A stretch of 64,000 nt of DNA from Candidatus Brevundimonas colombiensis (GTDB taxonomy: Bacteria; Pseudomonadota; Alphaproteobacteria; Caulobacterales; Caulobacteraceae). The DNA is taken from positions 1,674,001-1,738,000 of the forward strand of contig CP119326.1 of NCBI GenBank assembly GCA_029202665.1. Direction: 5' to 3'. The position numbers and the translations under genes were made by a program. Below, in pieces: positions 17,347 through 27,007 of the stretch (position 1 is its first letter; the number at the start of each line of letters is the position of its first letter). The notes under the pieces were generated by a model. The model made no database searches, was not told where the DNA came from, and worked only from the letters and a program-made list of their open reading frames with translations.

Positions 17347-19731
17347 CTAAGCCGCGAAGGCCGCCCGGATCGGTTGAACCGTCTGGTCGGGGCGTTTGAC
17401 CGGCAGGTCAAAGCTGACGACCGTGCCGACGCCGGGTTCGCTTTCCATGGTCAACTGGCCGCCGTGCATTTCGATCAGGGACTTGGTCAGGGCCAGGCCC
17501 AGGCCTGTCCCTTGCGTGGTCTTGGAGTGCTGGCCCTCGACCTGTTCGAACGGGCGGGCCAGGCGGACCAGGTCCTCGGGCGCGATGCCGATGCCGGTGT
17601 CGGCGCAGGCGACGCGGATGCGGTCTTCACCCGATGCGCCGACGAAGGGCGTCAAGGACAGGGTGATCGCCCCGCCCTCGGGGGTGAACTTCACCGCGTT
17701 GGAGATAAGGTTCAGCATCACCTGTCTGACGCCGCGCTGATCGGCCTCGATGTCGGGCATGTCGCCGCCCTCGACAGCGATCTTCAACCCCGCGTCCTGA
17801 ACCTTGCCGCGCATCAGGCGCACGGCGTCCTCGCACACCGCCTGCAACGACACCGGCTCATAGTGCAGGGTCATCTTGCCGGCCTCGATCTTGGCCATGT
17901 CCAGCACGTCGTTGATCAGGCTGAGCAGATGCTGGCCCGACTTCAGGATGTCGGCGGCATAGCCCTTGTACTTCTCGTTCAGCGGCCCGAACAACTCGCT
18001 GGCCATGATCTCGGAGAAGCCGTTGATGGCGTTCAGCGGCGTGCGCAGCTCGTGGCTCATATTGGCCAGGAACTCGGACTTGGCCTGGTTGGCGGCCTCG
18101 GCCCGGGTCATGGCGACCTCGTATTTGCGGGCCAGCAGGGACAGCTTCTCCTGGCTGGATTCCAGCTGGTCGACGGTGGCGCGCAGGTCGTCGGCGGCGC
18201 GGCGGCGCTCGGCCTCCTCGCGTTTGATGGCGGTGATGTCGGCGGCGGTGACGACCGAGCCGCCCTCGGAGGTGAAGCGTTCGGACAGTTGCAGCCAGCG
18301 CCCGTCGTGCAGTTCGACCTCGCGCAGGCCCGCCCGTCCGCCCGCCGGCGGATGTTCGGCCTTGATGGCCAGACCGGCGATGCGGTTCAACTCGTCCTTC
18401 AGGGCGCCACGCCGCACCACGCCGTTGTCGAAGCCGAAGGCGTCCTCGAACGCCTGGTTCCACAGGATCAGCCGCCCCTGGCGGTCGAACAGGACGAAGG
18501 CGTCGGAAATGCTCTCCACCCCGTCGCGCAGCCGGCTCTCGGCGGCCTGGGCGGCGGCCCTGGCGCGGCGGGCCTCGGTGATGTCCAGCGCGACGCCCAA
18601 TATGGCTGAGAAGCCCGCATCCCCGCGCGGGCCGCGCGCCTGGCCCCGCGCGTCGATCCAGCGCGCACGCCCGTCCGCGCCCGGCACGGGGAAGGTGATC
18701 TCGAACGCGCCATAGGCCGCCGCCTGACGCAGGGCGTGGCGGAAATCCTCGTGAAAGCGCGGATGAACCCGGGCGATCACCTCTTCCGCTGTGGCCGATC
18801 CTCCGCGCGGAAAGCCCAGCAGCGTCGCCATATAGTCGGACAGGGACACCTCGTTCCTGGCCAGGTCCCATTCCCACACGCCGCAGCGGGCGGCCTCCAC
18901 GGCGATACGGAACCGCTTTTCGGTGGCGATCCGGTCGCGATGCTGGCGATTGCGGCGCAGACCGTAGATGGCGAACATAGCCACGACCGCCAGCCCCAGC
19001 AGCAGCGGCGACCCGATCAGCCAGGCGTCGTCCAACAGCGCCGACCCCGGATGATCCGCCGTCACGATCACATAGGGGCCCTGCGCCCCCGCGCGCGCCG
19101 ACGCCGTCAGCCGCTCCTGTCCCGCGATGGACAGCGGCCCCGGCGTGGTCAGTTGATCCAGGGCGGCGACGTCCGCGCCGATCAGGGCGCGGATCGGCTG
19201 GCCGATCTCGGCGTTGCGGGCGGAGGCCAGGACCACTCCGGCGGGCGACACGACCCGCATCCCTTTGGCGACCTCTGTCGGGGGGGCGATGCGCGCCTCC
19301 AGCCGGCCGGCGCGTGTCGTCGCCGAACCGACCGGCAGGGCGCCGTCGCCGACGCGGGCCAGCACGGTTTCGTCCGAGCCGATCAAGGCGAACCCGGCTT
19401 CCGGGGCGGCGCGGCGCGCGGCCTCGATCACCTCGGCGGCAGGACGGCCGGTGGCGGCGACGGCGGTTCCGGCGGCCAGACCGGCGTCCGCCGCGCGCGT
19501 CAGACCCTCGATCCGGCTGGCCGCCAGTCGGGCGGTCAGCACCAGATTCTCGACCGTCAGCCGATCCGCCTCGCGCGTCGGCCGGCTGATTTCACGAGAC
19601 GCCAGAAGCACATAACCGGTCGAGAGCAGGGCTGCGACCAGCACCCCGATGCGCAGCCAGGCGGGCGCGCCAGGGGCGCGGTCCGACGCGCGTCGTCCCC
19701 GCCCATGTTCCCGCCGCTCCGCGTCGCGCAA
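17347..19731 (-). CDS. pleC: PAS-domain sensor histidine kinase, PleC-like
   Basis: The 794-residue kinase has a membrane helix (about 26-46), a periplasmic sensor region, a second helix (about 236-258), two PAS domains (about 270-395 and 400-510), a coiled-coil linker, and HisKA plus HATPase domains. The H-box NMSHELRTPLNAINGF carries the phospho-acceptor His near residue 560, and the N, G1 and G2 boxes (NLISNAVKF, DTGIGI, GTGLGL) are intact. The H-box and following GPLNEKYKGYAADILKSG stretch are very like Caulobacter PleC, the polar kinase/phosphatase for DivK and PleD; the symbol is given on that likeness and could be a paralogue. The start is a TTG with a strong GGGAGG just upstream. Confidence 0.7.
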   Translation of the reverse strand: MRDAERREHGRGRRASDRAPGAPAWLRIGVLVAALLSTGYVLLASREISRPTREADRLTVENLVLTARLAASRIEGLTRAADAGLAAGTAVAATGRPAAEVIEAARRAAPEAGFALIGSDETVLARVGDGALPVGSATTRAGRLEARIAPPTEVAKGMRVVSPAGVVLASARNAEIGQPIRALIGADVAALDQLTTPGPLSIAGQERLTASARAGAQGPYVIVTADHPGSALLDDAWLIGSPLLLGLAVVAMFAIYGLRRNRQHRDRIATEKRFRIAVEAARCGVWEWDLARNEVSLSDYMATLLGFPRGGSATAEEVIARVHPRFHEDFRHALRQAAAYGAFEITFPVPGADGRARWIDARGQARGPRGDAGFSAILGVALDITEARRARAAAQAAESRLRDGVESISDAFVLFDRQGRLILWNQAFEDAFGFDNGVVRRGALKDELNRIAGLAIKAEHPPAGGRAGLREVELHDGRWLQLSERFTSEGGSVVTAADITAIKREEAERRRAADDLRATVDQLESSQEKLSLLARKYEVAMTRAEAANQAKSEFLANMSHELRTPLNAINGFSEIMASELFGPLNEKYKGYAADILKSGQHLLSLINDVLDMAKIEAGKMTLHYEPVSLQAVCEDAVRLMRGKVQDAGLKIAVEGGDMPDIEADQRGVRQVMLNLISNAVKFTPEGGAITLSLTPFVGASGEDRIRVACADTGIGIAPEDLVRLARPFEQVEGQHSKTTQGTGLGLALTKSLIEMHGGQLTMESEPGVGTVVSFDLPVKRPDQTVQPIRAAFAA

Positions 19732-19820
19732 GCCACCCCTCCCGGCAAATCCAGTCGAGACGGGAATCTAGGCTGCGTCGCGGATTCGTGTCGACCCTTC
19801 GACCGGTCTTTTCGTCGGAT

Positions 19821-20390
19821 TTAGGCTGCGACGACGGGGGCGGGCAGGCGGTGGGGGGGCGCCTCGAGCACCCGGTTCACGCCTTGCAGCAGATCGCGCG
19901 CCTGTCGCGCCAGCCCCAGCACGGCGGGCGGCGCCTCGTCGGGGCTTTCCGACACCAGATCCACCAGCCCTTGCGCCACCTGCATCAGTTGCGGCGCGCA
20001 GGCGATCAGACGGGCCTGGCGTTCGATCTGCTGGGGGTCGCGGTCGTATTCGGCGCCGGGCACGCGCCAGCCGCCCCAGTCGGCCCGATCCGTCACCACC
20101 ACCGGATAGGTGCCGGGCTGGGGATGATGCAGACAGTCCTCGGGCTGCTGCCACTTGTTGCGGGCGCGCAGAATCCGCCAATCCTCGCCGCCCCGGTCGG
20201 CGCCGGGGTCGTCGGCGGCCATCATCAGCTCGTTGGCCAAGAACTCGCGCCCCAGTCCGACGTCGTAGGTGACGCGCACGGGTTCGTCGAACCCCTTGGC
20301 CCAGACGGGCTGGACCTGTTCGACGAACGCCCAGGCGCCCACGCATTCGACCCAGACTTTTTGACCCTTCTGGAACTGCGCACGCGCCAT
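19821..20390 (-). CDS. Conserved hypothetical protein
   Basis: A soluble protein of about 189 residues with no signal peptide or membrane helix. It opens with an SH3-like basic stretch (MARAQFQKGQKVWVECVG) that resembles a small beta-barrel, followed by a middle region rich in Trp and Arg and a helical C-terminus. The ATG at 20390 follows a GGAGAG; an in-frame TTG at 20408 is the alternative. I do not recognise the family. It lies 89 bases upstream of the PleC-like kinase on the same strand and may share its transcript. Confidence 0.7.
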   Translation of the reverse strand: MARAQFQKGQKVWVECVGAWAFVEQVQPVWAKGFDEPVRVTYDVGLGREFLANELMMAADDPGADRGGEDWRILRARNKWQQPEDCLHHPQPGTYPVVVTDRADWGGWRVPGAEYDRDPQQIERQARLIACAPQLMQVAQGLVDLVSESPDEAPPAVLGLARQARDLLQGVNRVLEAPPHRLPAPVVAA

Positions 20391-20465
20391 GCCACTCTCC
20401 GAAACCAAAGGTCAGGATGAATGACGATCGTTGACGCCCAGTGTGAGGGCGCGGTTACGCAGACC

Positions 20466-20873
20466 TTAACGCGAGATGCTTTCCAGCGTCTCGCCCGCGT
20501 ATTTTTCCTTCACCCGCGTCGACAGGTCGCCCAGCGAGACCACGCCGACCACGCGGCCGTGCTTGTCCACGACCGGCGCGCGGCGGATCTGTTTGGATCC
20601 CATCAGGTCCAGCACGATCTTCAGGTCGTCGGTGTCCAGCACGGTCTGGGCGTCGCGGGTGATGAACTCCACCACCGTCGCGCTGGGCGCCGCGCCGGTC
20701 GCCAGGGCGCGCACGACGATGTCGCGATCTGTGATCGTGCCGATCAGCTGGTCGCCGTCCGCCACGGGCACGAAGCCGAAACCGCCCTTGGCCATGCGGC
20801 TGGCGACGTCCTGGATGGTGTCGCCGGGGCGGGCCAGATGAACGTCCTTGGTCATCACGTCGCGAATCTTCAT
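20466..20873 (-). CDS. Tandem CBS-domain protein
   Basis: A 135-residue protein made of two CBS domains (about 1-60 and 70-130), with the family's pattern MKIRDVMTKDV, GTITDRDIVVRAL and a second RRAPVVDKHGRVVGVVSLGD. Stand-alone CBS pairs bind adenosine nucleotides such as AMP or ATP and act as energy or redox sensors for partner proteins. The start is well defined by MKIRDVM. It lies downstream of the VWA gene on the same strand. Its partner is unknown. Confidence 0.87.
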   Translation of the reverse strand: MKIRDVMTKDVHLARPGDTIQDVASRMAKGGFGFVPVADGDQLIGTITDRDIVVRALATGAAPSATVVEFITRDAQTVLDTDDLKIVLDLMGSKQIRRAPVVDKHGRVVGVVSLGDLSTRVKEKYAGETLESISR

Positions 20874-20948
20874 GGCAGGCTTCCTTTGAGGTGAAGGTTG
20901 CGCTGAAAACCCGCCGCGAGCGTGGCGGTTCCGGTCAGGGCGTCCCCA

Positions 20949-22784
20949 TCATGGCGTTCGTTGCGGGGGCAGGGTTCCGGCCGCCCGCACCAGCTGGACG
21001 AACTCGGCCCGGTCGCCATAGGGATCGTCGCCCCTGGCCCCTTGCGCCTGTTCGACGATCCGGTCCCAGCCATAGTCGGCGGCCATCCACGGATCGCCGC
21101 GCAACTTCTGGCCGAAGGCGGCGACGGCCAGGGCCCAGCGCGTGGCCTCGGGCGGCTGGGCGCTGACGGGGCCGGACGCGCGATTGGTCAGCGGCTGCTG
21201 GATCAGCTCCGACCGGCTCTGGCCCGGCTGTTTGTAGCGCACCTGGACAAAGCCGATCTCGCCGTTCGGATCGCCGCCGCCCACGCCGATGCGGTTGTCG
21301 GGATAGCGCCGCTCTGCGATCTGCGTCGGGCCGCCGACGGGGGTGATCTCATACAGGGCCGTGACGCTGGCGCCCGATCCGACCTCGCCCGCGTCGATGC
21401 GGTCGTTGGCGAAATCCTGCTCGTTCAGCAGCCGGGTCTCGTATCCGATCAGCCGCCATTCGGCGACGCGGGCGGGATTGAACTCGACCTGAATCTTCAC
21501 GTCGTCGGCGATGGGGAAGGCGCCCTTGTCGAAGGCCGGGCCGAACAGCCTGCGCGCGTCCCTCAGGTCCCCGACATAGGCCGCGATCCCATTGCCCGCC
21601 TGGGCGATGGTCTGCATCCGCGCGTCCTGATAGTTGCCGCGCCCGAACCCATAGACCGACAGATAGACGCCGGTCCCGCGCCGTTCGGCGACATAGTCTT
21701 CCAGCCGCTTATTGTCGGTGACGCCCACGTTGAAGTCGCCGTCGGTGAACATCAGGATGCGGTTGACCTTGTCGCGGGCGAAACTGGCCTGGGCCTGGTC
21801 ATAGGCGTTGGTCATGCCGGTCGCCCCGGCCGTGCCGCCAGACGCCCGCAGGCTGGCGACCGCGCAGCGCATCTTCAGTTTCTGATCGCCCGGCGTCGGT
21901 TGCAGGGTGGTGCCCGCGCCCTCGGCGTAATAGGTGACGGCCAGCGTATCCTGGGGCCGCAGCCGGTCGATGGCCAGGTTCATCGCCTTCTTGGCCAGGT
22001 CCAGCTTGTCGGGGCTGCGCATCGACCCGGACACATCGACCAGGAAGGTCAGGTTCAGCGGACACCGCTGCTCGGCGGGCAACTCATAGCCCTGCAGGCC
22101 GATATGAACGATCTGACGCCCCCCTCTCTGGCCCTGGGGCCCCCAGGGCGAGGCCGCGACCGCCGTGGTGATGGCGAAGGGGCGGTTCTGCGATGTCGGC
22201 CGGGCGTAGTCATAGTAGAAGGCGTTGATCATCTCCTCGACCCGCACCGCATCCTTGGGCGGCGCGCGCCCCTCGTCGATGAAGCGCCGCACGTTCGAAT
22301 AGGAGGCCGTGTCCACGTCGATGGAGAAGGTCGAGACCGGCTGATCGCTGGTCCGCTTCACGGGATTGGGCGTGGCGTCGGGATAGCGTTCGGTGTCGGC
22401 CGGCGCGGGCAGGCGCGTGGGCGCGGGCATGATGGGCGAAACCCGGGAACCCGTGACGGCGATATCGCCCGTCATCGGAGACGGCGGGGGCGGGGGAGGC
22501 GGCGGGGCCGGAGGCGGGGGCGGGGGCGGCGCGGCGTATTCGACGCGATCCTCTTTCTTGGTCGGCGCTATGTTCACCGGCGGCGGAAGGTTGCGCCGCA
22601 AAGGCTGCGCGGCGACCGGCTGGACCAGGGGCGGATCGATGTTGAAGCCCAGCGGCAGGCACGCCGCCTGCGTCGGTTCGCCATCCAGCGGCTCGGCCAG
22701 GGCGACCGTCGGAATGGCCACCGGCGGCGCGGCGAACGACAGGCTCAGAACGGATAGGGCCGCGATCCTGGTGATGCGTGACAT
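20949..22784 (-). CDS. VWA-domain protein with Pro-rich linker (YfbK-like)
   Basis: The 611-residue product has a signal peptide (ALSVLSLSFAAPPV), a long Pro-rich segment (about 85-115), a VWA N-terminal region, a VWA domain with a complete MIDAS start DVSGSM near residue 248, and a C-terminal DUF3520-type domain ending with GDRAEFVQLVRAAG. The ATG at 22784 follows a strong GGAGGAA; the frame is open upstream but without support. Proteins of this build (YfbK of E. coli) are exported and bind divalent cation and protein ligands; the function is unknown. It is divergent from the cation antiporter gene. Confidence 0.85.
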   Translation of the reverse strand: MSRITRIAALSVLSLSFAAPPVAIPTVALAEPLDGEPTQAACLPLGFNIDPPLVQPVAAQPLRRNLPPPVNIAPTKKEDRVEYAAPPPPPPPAPPPPPPPPSPMTGDIAVTGSRVSPIMPAPTRLPAPADTERYPDATPNPVKRTSDQPVSTFSIDVDTASYSNVRRFIDEGRAPPKDAVRVEEMINAFYYDYARPTSQNRPFAITTAVAASPWGPQGQRGGRQIVHIGLQGYELPAEQRCPLNLTFLVDVSGSMRSPDKLDLAKKAMNLAIDRLRPQDTLAVTYYAEGAGTTLQPTPGDQKLKMRCAVASLRASGGTAGATGMTNAYDQAQASFARDKVNRILMFTDGDFNVGVTDNKRLEDYVAERRGTGVYLSVYGFGRGNYQDARMQTIAQAGNGIAAYVGDLRDARRLFGPAFDKGAFPIADDVKIQVEFNPARVAEWRLIGYETRLLNEQDFANDRIDAGEVGSGASVTALYEITPVGGPTQIAERRYPDNRIGVGGGDPNGEIGFVQVRYKQPGQSRSELIQQPLTNRASGPVSAQPPEATRWALAVAAFGQKLRGDPWMAADYGWDRIVEQAQGARGDDPYGDRAEFVQLVRAAGTLPPQRTP

Positions 22785-22951
22785 GGCTTCCTCCGGTTGT
22801 TTCGTCACCGCCAGTCGCGGGTCGGCCTGGGGCGAAACTGTGGCGGTCGAACCGCTCCGCCGCACGACGATCTTCGACCGTGTCTTTTGCGTCCTCTCGC
22901 AATAGAGCGCGGCGCGCCCCACAATAGGGGCCAAGCTTGATGGGGTGCGCG

Positions 22952-24808
22952 ATGGCCGAGGCGACGGCGGGACTGGATCTGGGCGCGGCGGCCGCCCTCC
23001 TGGCGGCGGGGGTGCTGGCGGTGCCGGTGTTCAAACGCATCGGCCTGGGGTCCGTGCTGGGCTATCTGGCGGCCGGTCTGGCCATCGGCCCCTTCGGCCT
23101 GAAACTGTTCCGCGAGCCCCAGACCATCCTGCACGTCGCCGAATTCGGCGTGGTCATCTTCCTGTTCATCATCGGACTGGAGATGCGGCCAAAACGCCTG
23201 TGGGGCCTGAGGAAGGACATCTTCGGCCTGGGCGCAGCCCAGGTGCTGTTCTGCGGCCTGATCCTGACGGGCGCGGCGATGCTGGCGGGTTTTTCGCCCT
23301 CGGTCGCCTTCGTCGGGGCCATGGGCTTCGTCCTGTCCTCCACCGCCGTCATCATGCAGATGCTGGAGGAGCGGGGCGAGATCGCGGGCGGCCCGGGCCA
23401 GCGGGCGGTCTCCATCCTGCTGCTGGAAGACCTGGCCATTGTGCCGCTTCTGGCCATCGTCGCCGTCCTGGCCTCCCTGACCGGCCGCGCCGCCGAACAC
23501 GCCCCGCCCCTGTGGCAGACCGTCGGTCTTGCGGTCGCGGCGGTCGGCGGGGTGCTGCTGGCGGGCCGGTACGCGGTCAATCCGATCTTTCGCCTGTTGG
23601 CCCGCTATGGCGGGCGCGAGGTGATGACGGCCGCCGCCTTGCTGGTCGTGGTCGGCGCCGCCTGGGCCATGTCTCTGGGCGGCCTGTCCATGGCCATGGG
23701 CGCCTTCCTGGCCGGGGTGCTGCTGTCGGAATCCACCTTCCGCCATCAGCTGGAAGCGGATGTGGAGCCGTTCCGCGCCATCCTTCTGGGCCTGTTCTTC
23801 CTGTCGGTCGGCATGTCGCTGGACGTGTCGGTGGTGATCGCCGACTGGCGTCTGGTGATCGGCGGGGTCGTGGTCTTCATGCTGGTCAAGGGCGTCGGCA
23901 TCTATGTGGTCGCGCGCCTGTTCAGGGCGTCCCACCATGAGGCGGTCGAGCGCGCGGGCCTGTTCGCGCAAGGGGGCGAGTTCGCCTTCGTCCTGTATGG
24001 CGCCGCCGTCGCCGCCGGCCTGTTCGACGCCCGGATCGGGGCGATGATGTCGGCGGTGGTCATCCTGTCGATGGCCCTGACGCCCCTGACCTCGATCCTG
24101 ATCGCGCGCCTCTTGCCCAAGCCGACCTTGTCGGCCGAGGACACCGACGGCGTGGATTTCGCCAAGGACCTGCGCGGCCAGGTGCTGATCATCGGCTTCG
24201 GCCGGTTCGCCCAGGTGGTGTCCCAGCCGCTGCTGGCCCGCGACGTGGACGTCTCGATCATCGAGAACGACGTGGAGATGATCCAGGCCGCCTCCCAGTT
24301 CGGGTTCAAGGTCTATTACGGCGACGGCGCCCAGCTGCACACCCTCAGAGCGTCCGGCGCGGAGGAGGCCGAGATCGTGCTGGTCTGCGTCGACAAGCCC
24401 GAGGCCGCCGACCGCATCGTCGAACTGGTCAAGTCCGAGTTCCCGACCACCAAGATCATGGCCCGCGCCTTCGACCGCGGCCATTCGATGCGTCTGATCC
24501 AGGCCGGGGTCGACTATCAGATCCGAGAGACCTTCGAATCCGCCCTGAAGTTCGGCGAGCGCGCCCTGGTCGAACTGGGGCTGGACGAGCAGGAGGCGGC
24601 CGAAACCATCGGCGACGTGCGCCGCCGCGACGACGCGCGTCTGGACCTGCAACTGACCGGCGGCCTCAAGGCCGGCCGTCAGCTGATGCGCGGCAATATC
24701 CCCACGCCCCAGCCCGCCCCCTACATCAAGCCCCGCCGCGAAGGCCGCCTGCTGAACGACGACGAGGCGGGCCCGCCCGCGCCGGTCGCGCGCGAGCCGG
24801 TGGTTTGA
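22952..24808 (+). CDS. CPA2 monovalent cation:proton antiporter with TrkA-N domain (KefB/KefC type)
   Basis: A protein of about 618 residues: some twelve membrane helices to about residue 385, typical of the Na/H exchanger fold (GYLAAGLAIGPFGL, FLFIIGLEM, STAVIMQML), then a cytoplasmic Rossmann RCK/TrkA-N domain starting with GQVLIIGFGRFAQVV near 405-420. KefB/KefC-type proteins release K+ in exchange for H+ and are gated by glutathione adducts of electrophiles. That would suit the glutathione-linked formaldehyde genes elsewhere in the window, but gating cannot be judged. Starts at 22937 (TTG), 22940 and 22952 (ATG) are all possible; 22952 is chosen for the GGGGTG before it. Confidence 0.87.
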   Translation: MAEATAGLDLGAAAALLAAGVLAVPVFKRIGLGSVLGYLAAGLAIGPFGLKLFREPQTILHVAEFGVVIFLFIIGLEMRPKRLWGLRKDIFGLGAAQVLFCGLILTGAAMLAGFSPSVAFVGAMGFVLSSTAVIMQMLEERGEIAGGPGQRAVSILLLEDLAIVPLLAIVAVLASLTGRAAEHAPPLWQTVGLAVAAVGGVLLAGRYAVNPIFRLLARYGGREVMTAAALLVVVGAAWAMSLGGLSMAMGAFLAGVLLSESTFRHQLEADVEPFRAILLGLFFLSVGMSLDVSVVIADWRLVIGGVVVFMLVKGVGIYVVARLFRASHHEAVERAGLFAQGGEFAFVLYGAAVAAGLFDARIGAMMSAVVILSMALTPLTSILIARLLPKPTLSAEDTDGVDFAKDLRGQVLIIGFGRFAQVVSQPLLARDVDVSIIENDVEMIQAASQFGFKVYYGDGAQLHTLRASGAEEAEIVLVCVDKPEAADRIVELVKSEFPTTKIMARAFDRGHSMRLIQAGVDYQIRETFESALKFGERALVELGLDEQEAAETIGDVRRRDDARLDLQLTGGLKAGRQLMRGNIPTPQPAPYIKPRREGRLLNDDEAGPPAPVAREPVV

Positions 24809-24930
24809 ACAGGGGGATAAAGAGTGCGCGCCAGCGTCCGGCCAGCCGCTCACCCCTTGCTCACGAACACTATTCACCCACCCCCGATCATGCTCTTAGG
24901 AGCTGACAAACCCCTCGTCAGAGTCCTCTC

Positions 24931-25950
24931 ATGAAACGTCTCGCCATCGCCGCCCTGGCCCTCGTCGCGGTCGCCGCGCCGGCCGTCACCGTCACCGCCT
25001 GGGGCAACACCGGCCACCGCCTGATCGGGGTGGCGGCCATGCGCGCCCTGCCGGACGACCTGCCCGCCTTCCTGCGCACGCCCGGCGCCATCGCCGACGT
25101 CGGCGAACTGGCGCGCGAACCCGACCGCTGGAAGGGCGCCGGCCAACCGCACGACCGCGAGCGCGACACCGCCCACTTCGTCGATCTGGACGACCAGGGC
25201 CATGTCTTCGACCAGCGCGGCATGAGCATCGACGACCTGCCGCGCCTGAAATCCGAATATGACGCCGCCCTGACCAAGGCCGGGCTGGACGTCAACGACG
25301 CCGGCTATCTGCCCTACGCCATGATCGACGGCTGGCAGCAGCTGGGCCGCGACTTCGCCTATTGGCGCGTGCTGAACGCCGCCGAAAAGCGCGAGACGAA
25401 CATGGAACGCCAGGCCTGGTATCGGGCCGACCGCCTGCGTCGCGAGGCCCTGATCCTGCGCGACATCGGCGTGATGGGCCACTATGTCGGCGACGGCTCG
25501 CAACCGCATCACACCAGCATTCACTTCAACGGCTGGGGCGATTTCCCGAACCCCGAAGGCTTCACCAACTCGCGCCAGACCCACGCCCTGTTCGAGGGTG
25601 AGTTCACCAATCGCGTCGCCCGTCTGGACGCCATCGAGGCCGCCATGCCCGCCGCAAACCTGGACGGCTTCGATCCCAAGGCGCGCACCGTCGCCTATCT
25701 GAAGACCACCCTGGGCACGGTGATCCCCTTCTATCGGCTGGAAAAGGCCGGCGGCTTCAAGGACGCCGACCCGCGCGGCGCGGCCTTCGTCAATGAACGT
25801 CTGGCGGCGGGCGCGGGCGAACTGCGCGACTTCATCGTCACCGCCTGGACCGCATCCAGCAGCGCCTCCATCGGCTGGCCCGCCGTCAAGGTCGCCGAGG
25901 TCGAGGCCGGAACCGCCGACCCCTGGATCGCCATGGTGGGCCAGGACTGA
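24931..25950 (+). CDS. S1/P1-type zinc nuclease
   Basis: The 339-residue product has a signal peptide predicted to be cut at VTA^WGNTGHR. In S1/P1 nucleases the mature protein begins with a Trp whose amino group binds zinc, and that is preserved here. Further metal ligands sit in GDLPxx-like and HYVGDGSQPHHTSIH segments, which place several His and Asp residues in the family's three-zinc cluster. Such enzymes cut single-stranded DNA and RNA in the periplasm or outside the cell and can supply phosphate and nucleosides. It stands alone. Confidence 0.87.
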   Translation: MKRLAIAALALVAVAAPAVTVTAWGNTGHRLIGVAAMRALPDDLPAFLRTPGAIADVGELAREPDRWKGAGQPHDRERDTAHFVDLDDQGHVFDQRGMSIDDLPRLKSEYDAALTKAGLDVNDAGYLPYAMIDGWQQLGRDFAYWRVLNAAEKRETNMERQAWYRADRLRREALILRDIGVMGHYVGDGSQPHHTSIHFNGWGDFPNPEGFTNSRQTHALFEGEFTNRVARLDAIEAAMPAANLDGFDPKARTVAYLKTTLGTVIPFYRLEKAGGFKDADPRGAAFVNERLAAGAGELRDFIVTAWTASSSASIGWPAVKVAEVEAGTADPWIAMVGQD

Positions 25951-25963
25951 TCTTCGTTTGAAT

Positions 25964-25995
25964 CCGCTCATCCCGGCGAAAGCCGGGATGAGCGG
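25964..25995. repeat. REP-like palindrome with GAAA loop
   Basis: A perfect 14-bp stem (25964-25977 with 25982-25995) closed by a GAAA tetraloop. It lies between the nuclease stop and the next gene and may act as a terminator, but it also looks like one of the palindromic intergenic repeats scattered in Caulobacterales genomes. Confidence 0.7.
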
Positions 25996-26013
25996 AAAGA
26001 GTATGTGCATCGA

Positions 26014-26793
26014 ATGTCCGACCTCACTCCCCCCGCCGTCATCCTCGACAAGTCCCAGATGGCTGAGAACATCGGCGCCGTGGCGCGGGTGATGGCCAAT
26101 TTCGGCCTGACGGACCTGCGCCTGGTCAGCCCCCGCGATGGCTGGCCTCAGGAACGGGCCTGGGCCACCGCGTCCGGCGCCGACTGGGTGCTGGAAGGCG
26201 TGCGGGTGTTTGATAGCGTCGCCGAGGCCATCGCCGACCTGAACACCGTCTTCGCCACCACCGCCCGCCCGCGCGAGACGCGCCAGCCCGTCCGCACCCC
26301 GCGTGAGGCCAGCCGCGTCCTGTATGACGACACGGCGTCGGGCCTGAAGACCGGCCTGCTGTTCGGCGGCGAGCGGGCGGGTCTGGAGACGACCGACATC
26401 GCCCTGTGCGCCGGCATCGTCACCATCCCCATCGACCCGAAACACCATTCGCTGAACCTGGCGCAGGCCGTGGCGATCAACGCCTATGAGTGGCGCACCC
26501 TGATCCTGGACGCCCCGCCGCCGCGCTTCCGGGACGGCGAGCCGCCCGCCTCCAACGCCCTGCTGATCGGCATGTACGAACATCTGGAGGATGAGCTGGA
26601 GAACGGCGGCTTCTTCTATCCGCCCGAGAAGAAGCGCTCCATGAGCCAGAACCTGCGCGTCATGCTGGGCCGGGCCGCCTTCTCCGAACAGGAGGTCGCC
26701 ACCATGCGCGGCGCCATCCACGCCCTATCGCGCGGTCGCGGCCGGGTGCTGGCCAAGCTGGCGGCCGAACGGGCGGCCAAGGACGCAGATTGA
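26014..26793 (+). CDS. trmJ: SpoU-family RNA 2'-O-methyltransferase, TrmJ-like
   Basis: A 259-residue SPOUT methyltransferase with the three family motifs: NIGAVARVMANFGL near residue 19 (motif 1), LLFGGERAGL near 115 (motif 2) and HHSLNLAQAVAINAYE near 148 (motif 3), which form the SAM-binding trefoil knot. The C-terminal part, with EHLEDEL and FYPPEKKRSM, fits TrmJ, which methylates position 32 of some tRNAs. The ATG at 26014 is preferred over a GTG at 26005. The exact RNA target is inferred. Confidence 0.82.
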   Translation: MSDLTPPAVILDKSQMAENIGAVARVMANFGLTDLRLVSPRDGWPQERAWATASGADWVLEGVRVFDSVAEAIADLNTVFATTARPRETRQPVRTPREASRVLYDDTASGLKTGLLFGGERAGLETTDIALCAGIVTIPIDPKHHSLNLAQAVAINAYEWRTLILDAPPPRFRDGEPPASNALLIGMYEHLEDELENGGFFYPPEKKRSMSQNLRVMLGRAAFSEQEVATMRGAIHALSRGRGRVLAKLAAERAAKDAD

Positions 26794-26871
26794 TCGTCCT
26801 TCCGGGGCTTCGCGCAGCGAAGAACCCGGAGCCTGGCGCCCTCTCATCCCACGTGGCGCCTGCCTCTCCTC

Positions 26872-26977
26872 CGTCATCCTCGGGCTTGACCCGAGGATGC
26901 GGCCGAACGGGCGCCAATCCCCTTCCGCCAGTTTTCAGGCGGACGATCCGATCCTCGGGTCAAGCCCGAGGATGACG
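26872..26977. repeat. Inverted pair of REP elements (REPIN-like)
   Basis: Two copies of a 27-base palindromic repeat (26872-26898 and 26951-26977) are exact reverse complements of each other, 52 bases apart; each is itself a hairpin with about 10-bp arms and a five-base loop (CTTGA / TCAAG). Single copies of the same repeat lie elsewhere in the window. The pairing in opposite orientation is the layout of REPINs, which are mobilised by RAYT transposases. Confidence 0.75.
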
Positions 26978-27007
26978 AGGACGGGAAGGGCGGCGTAAGA
27001 AGCTGCG

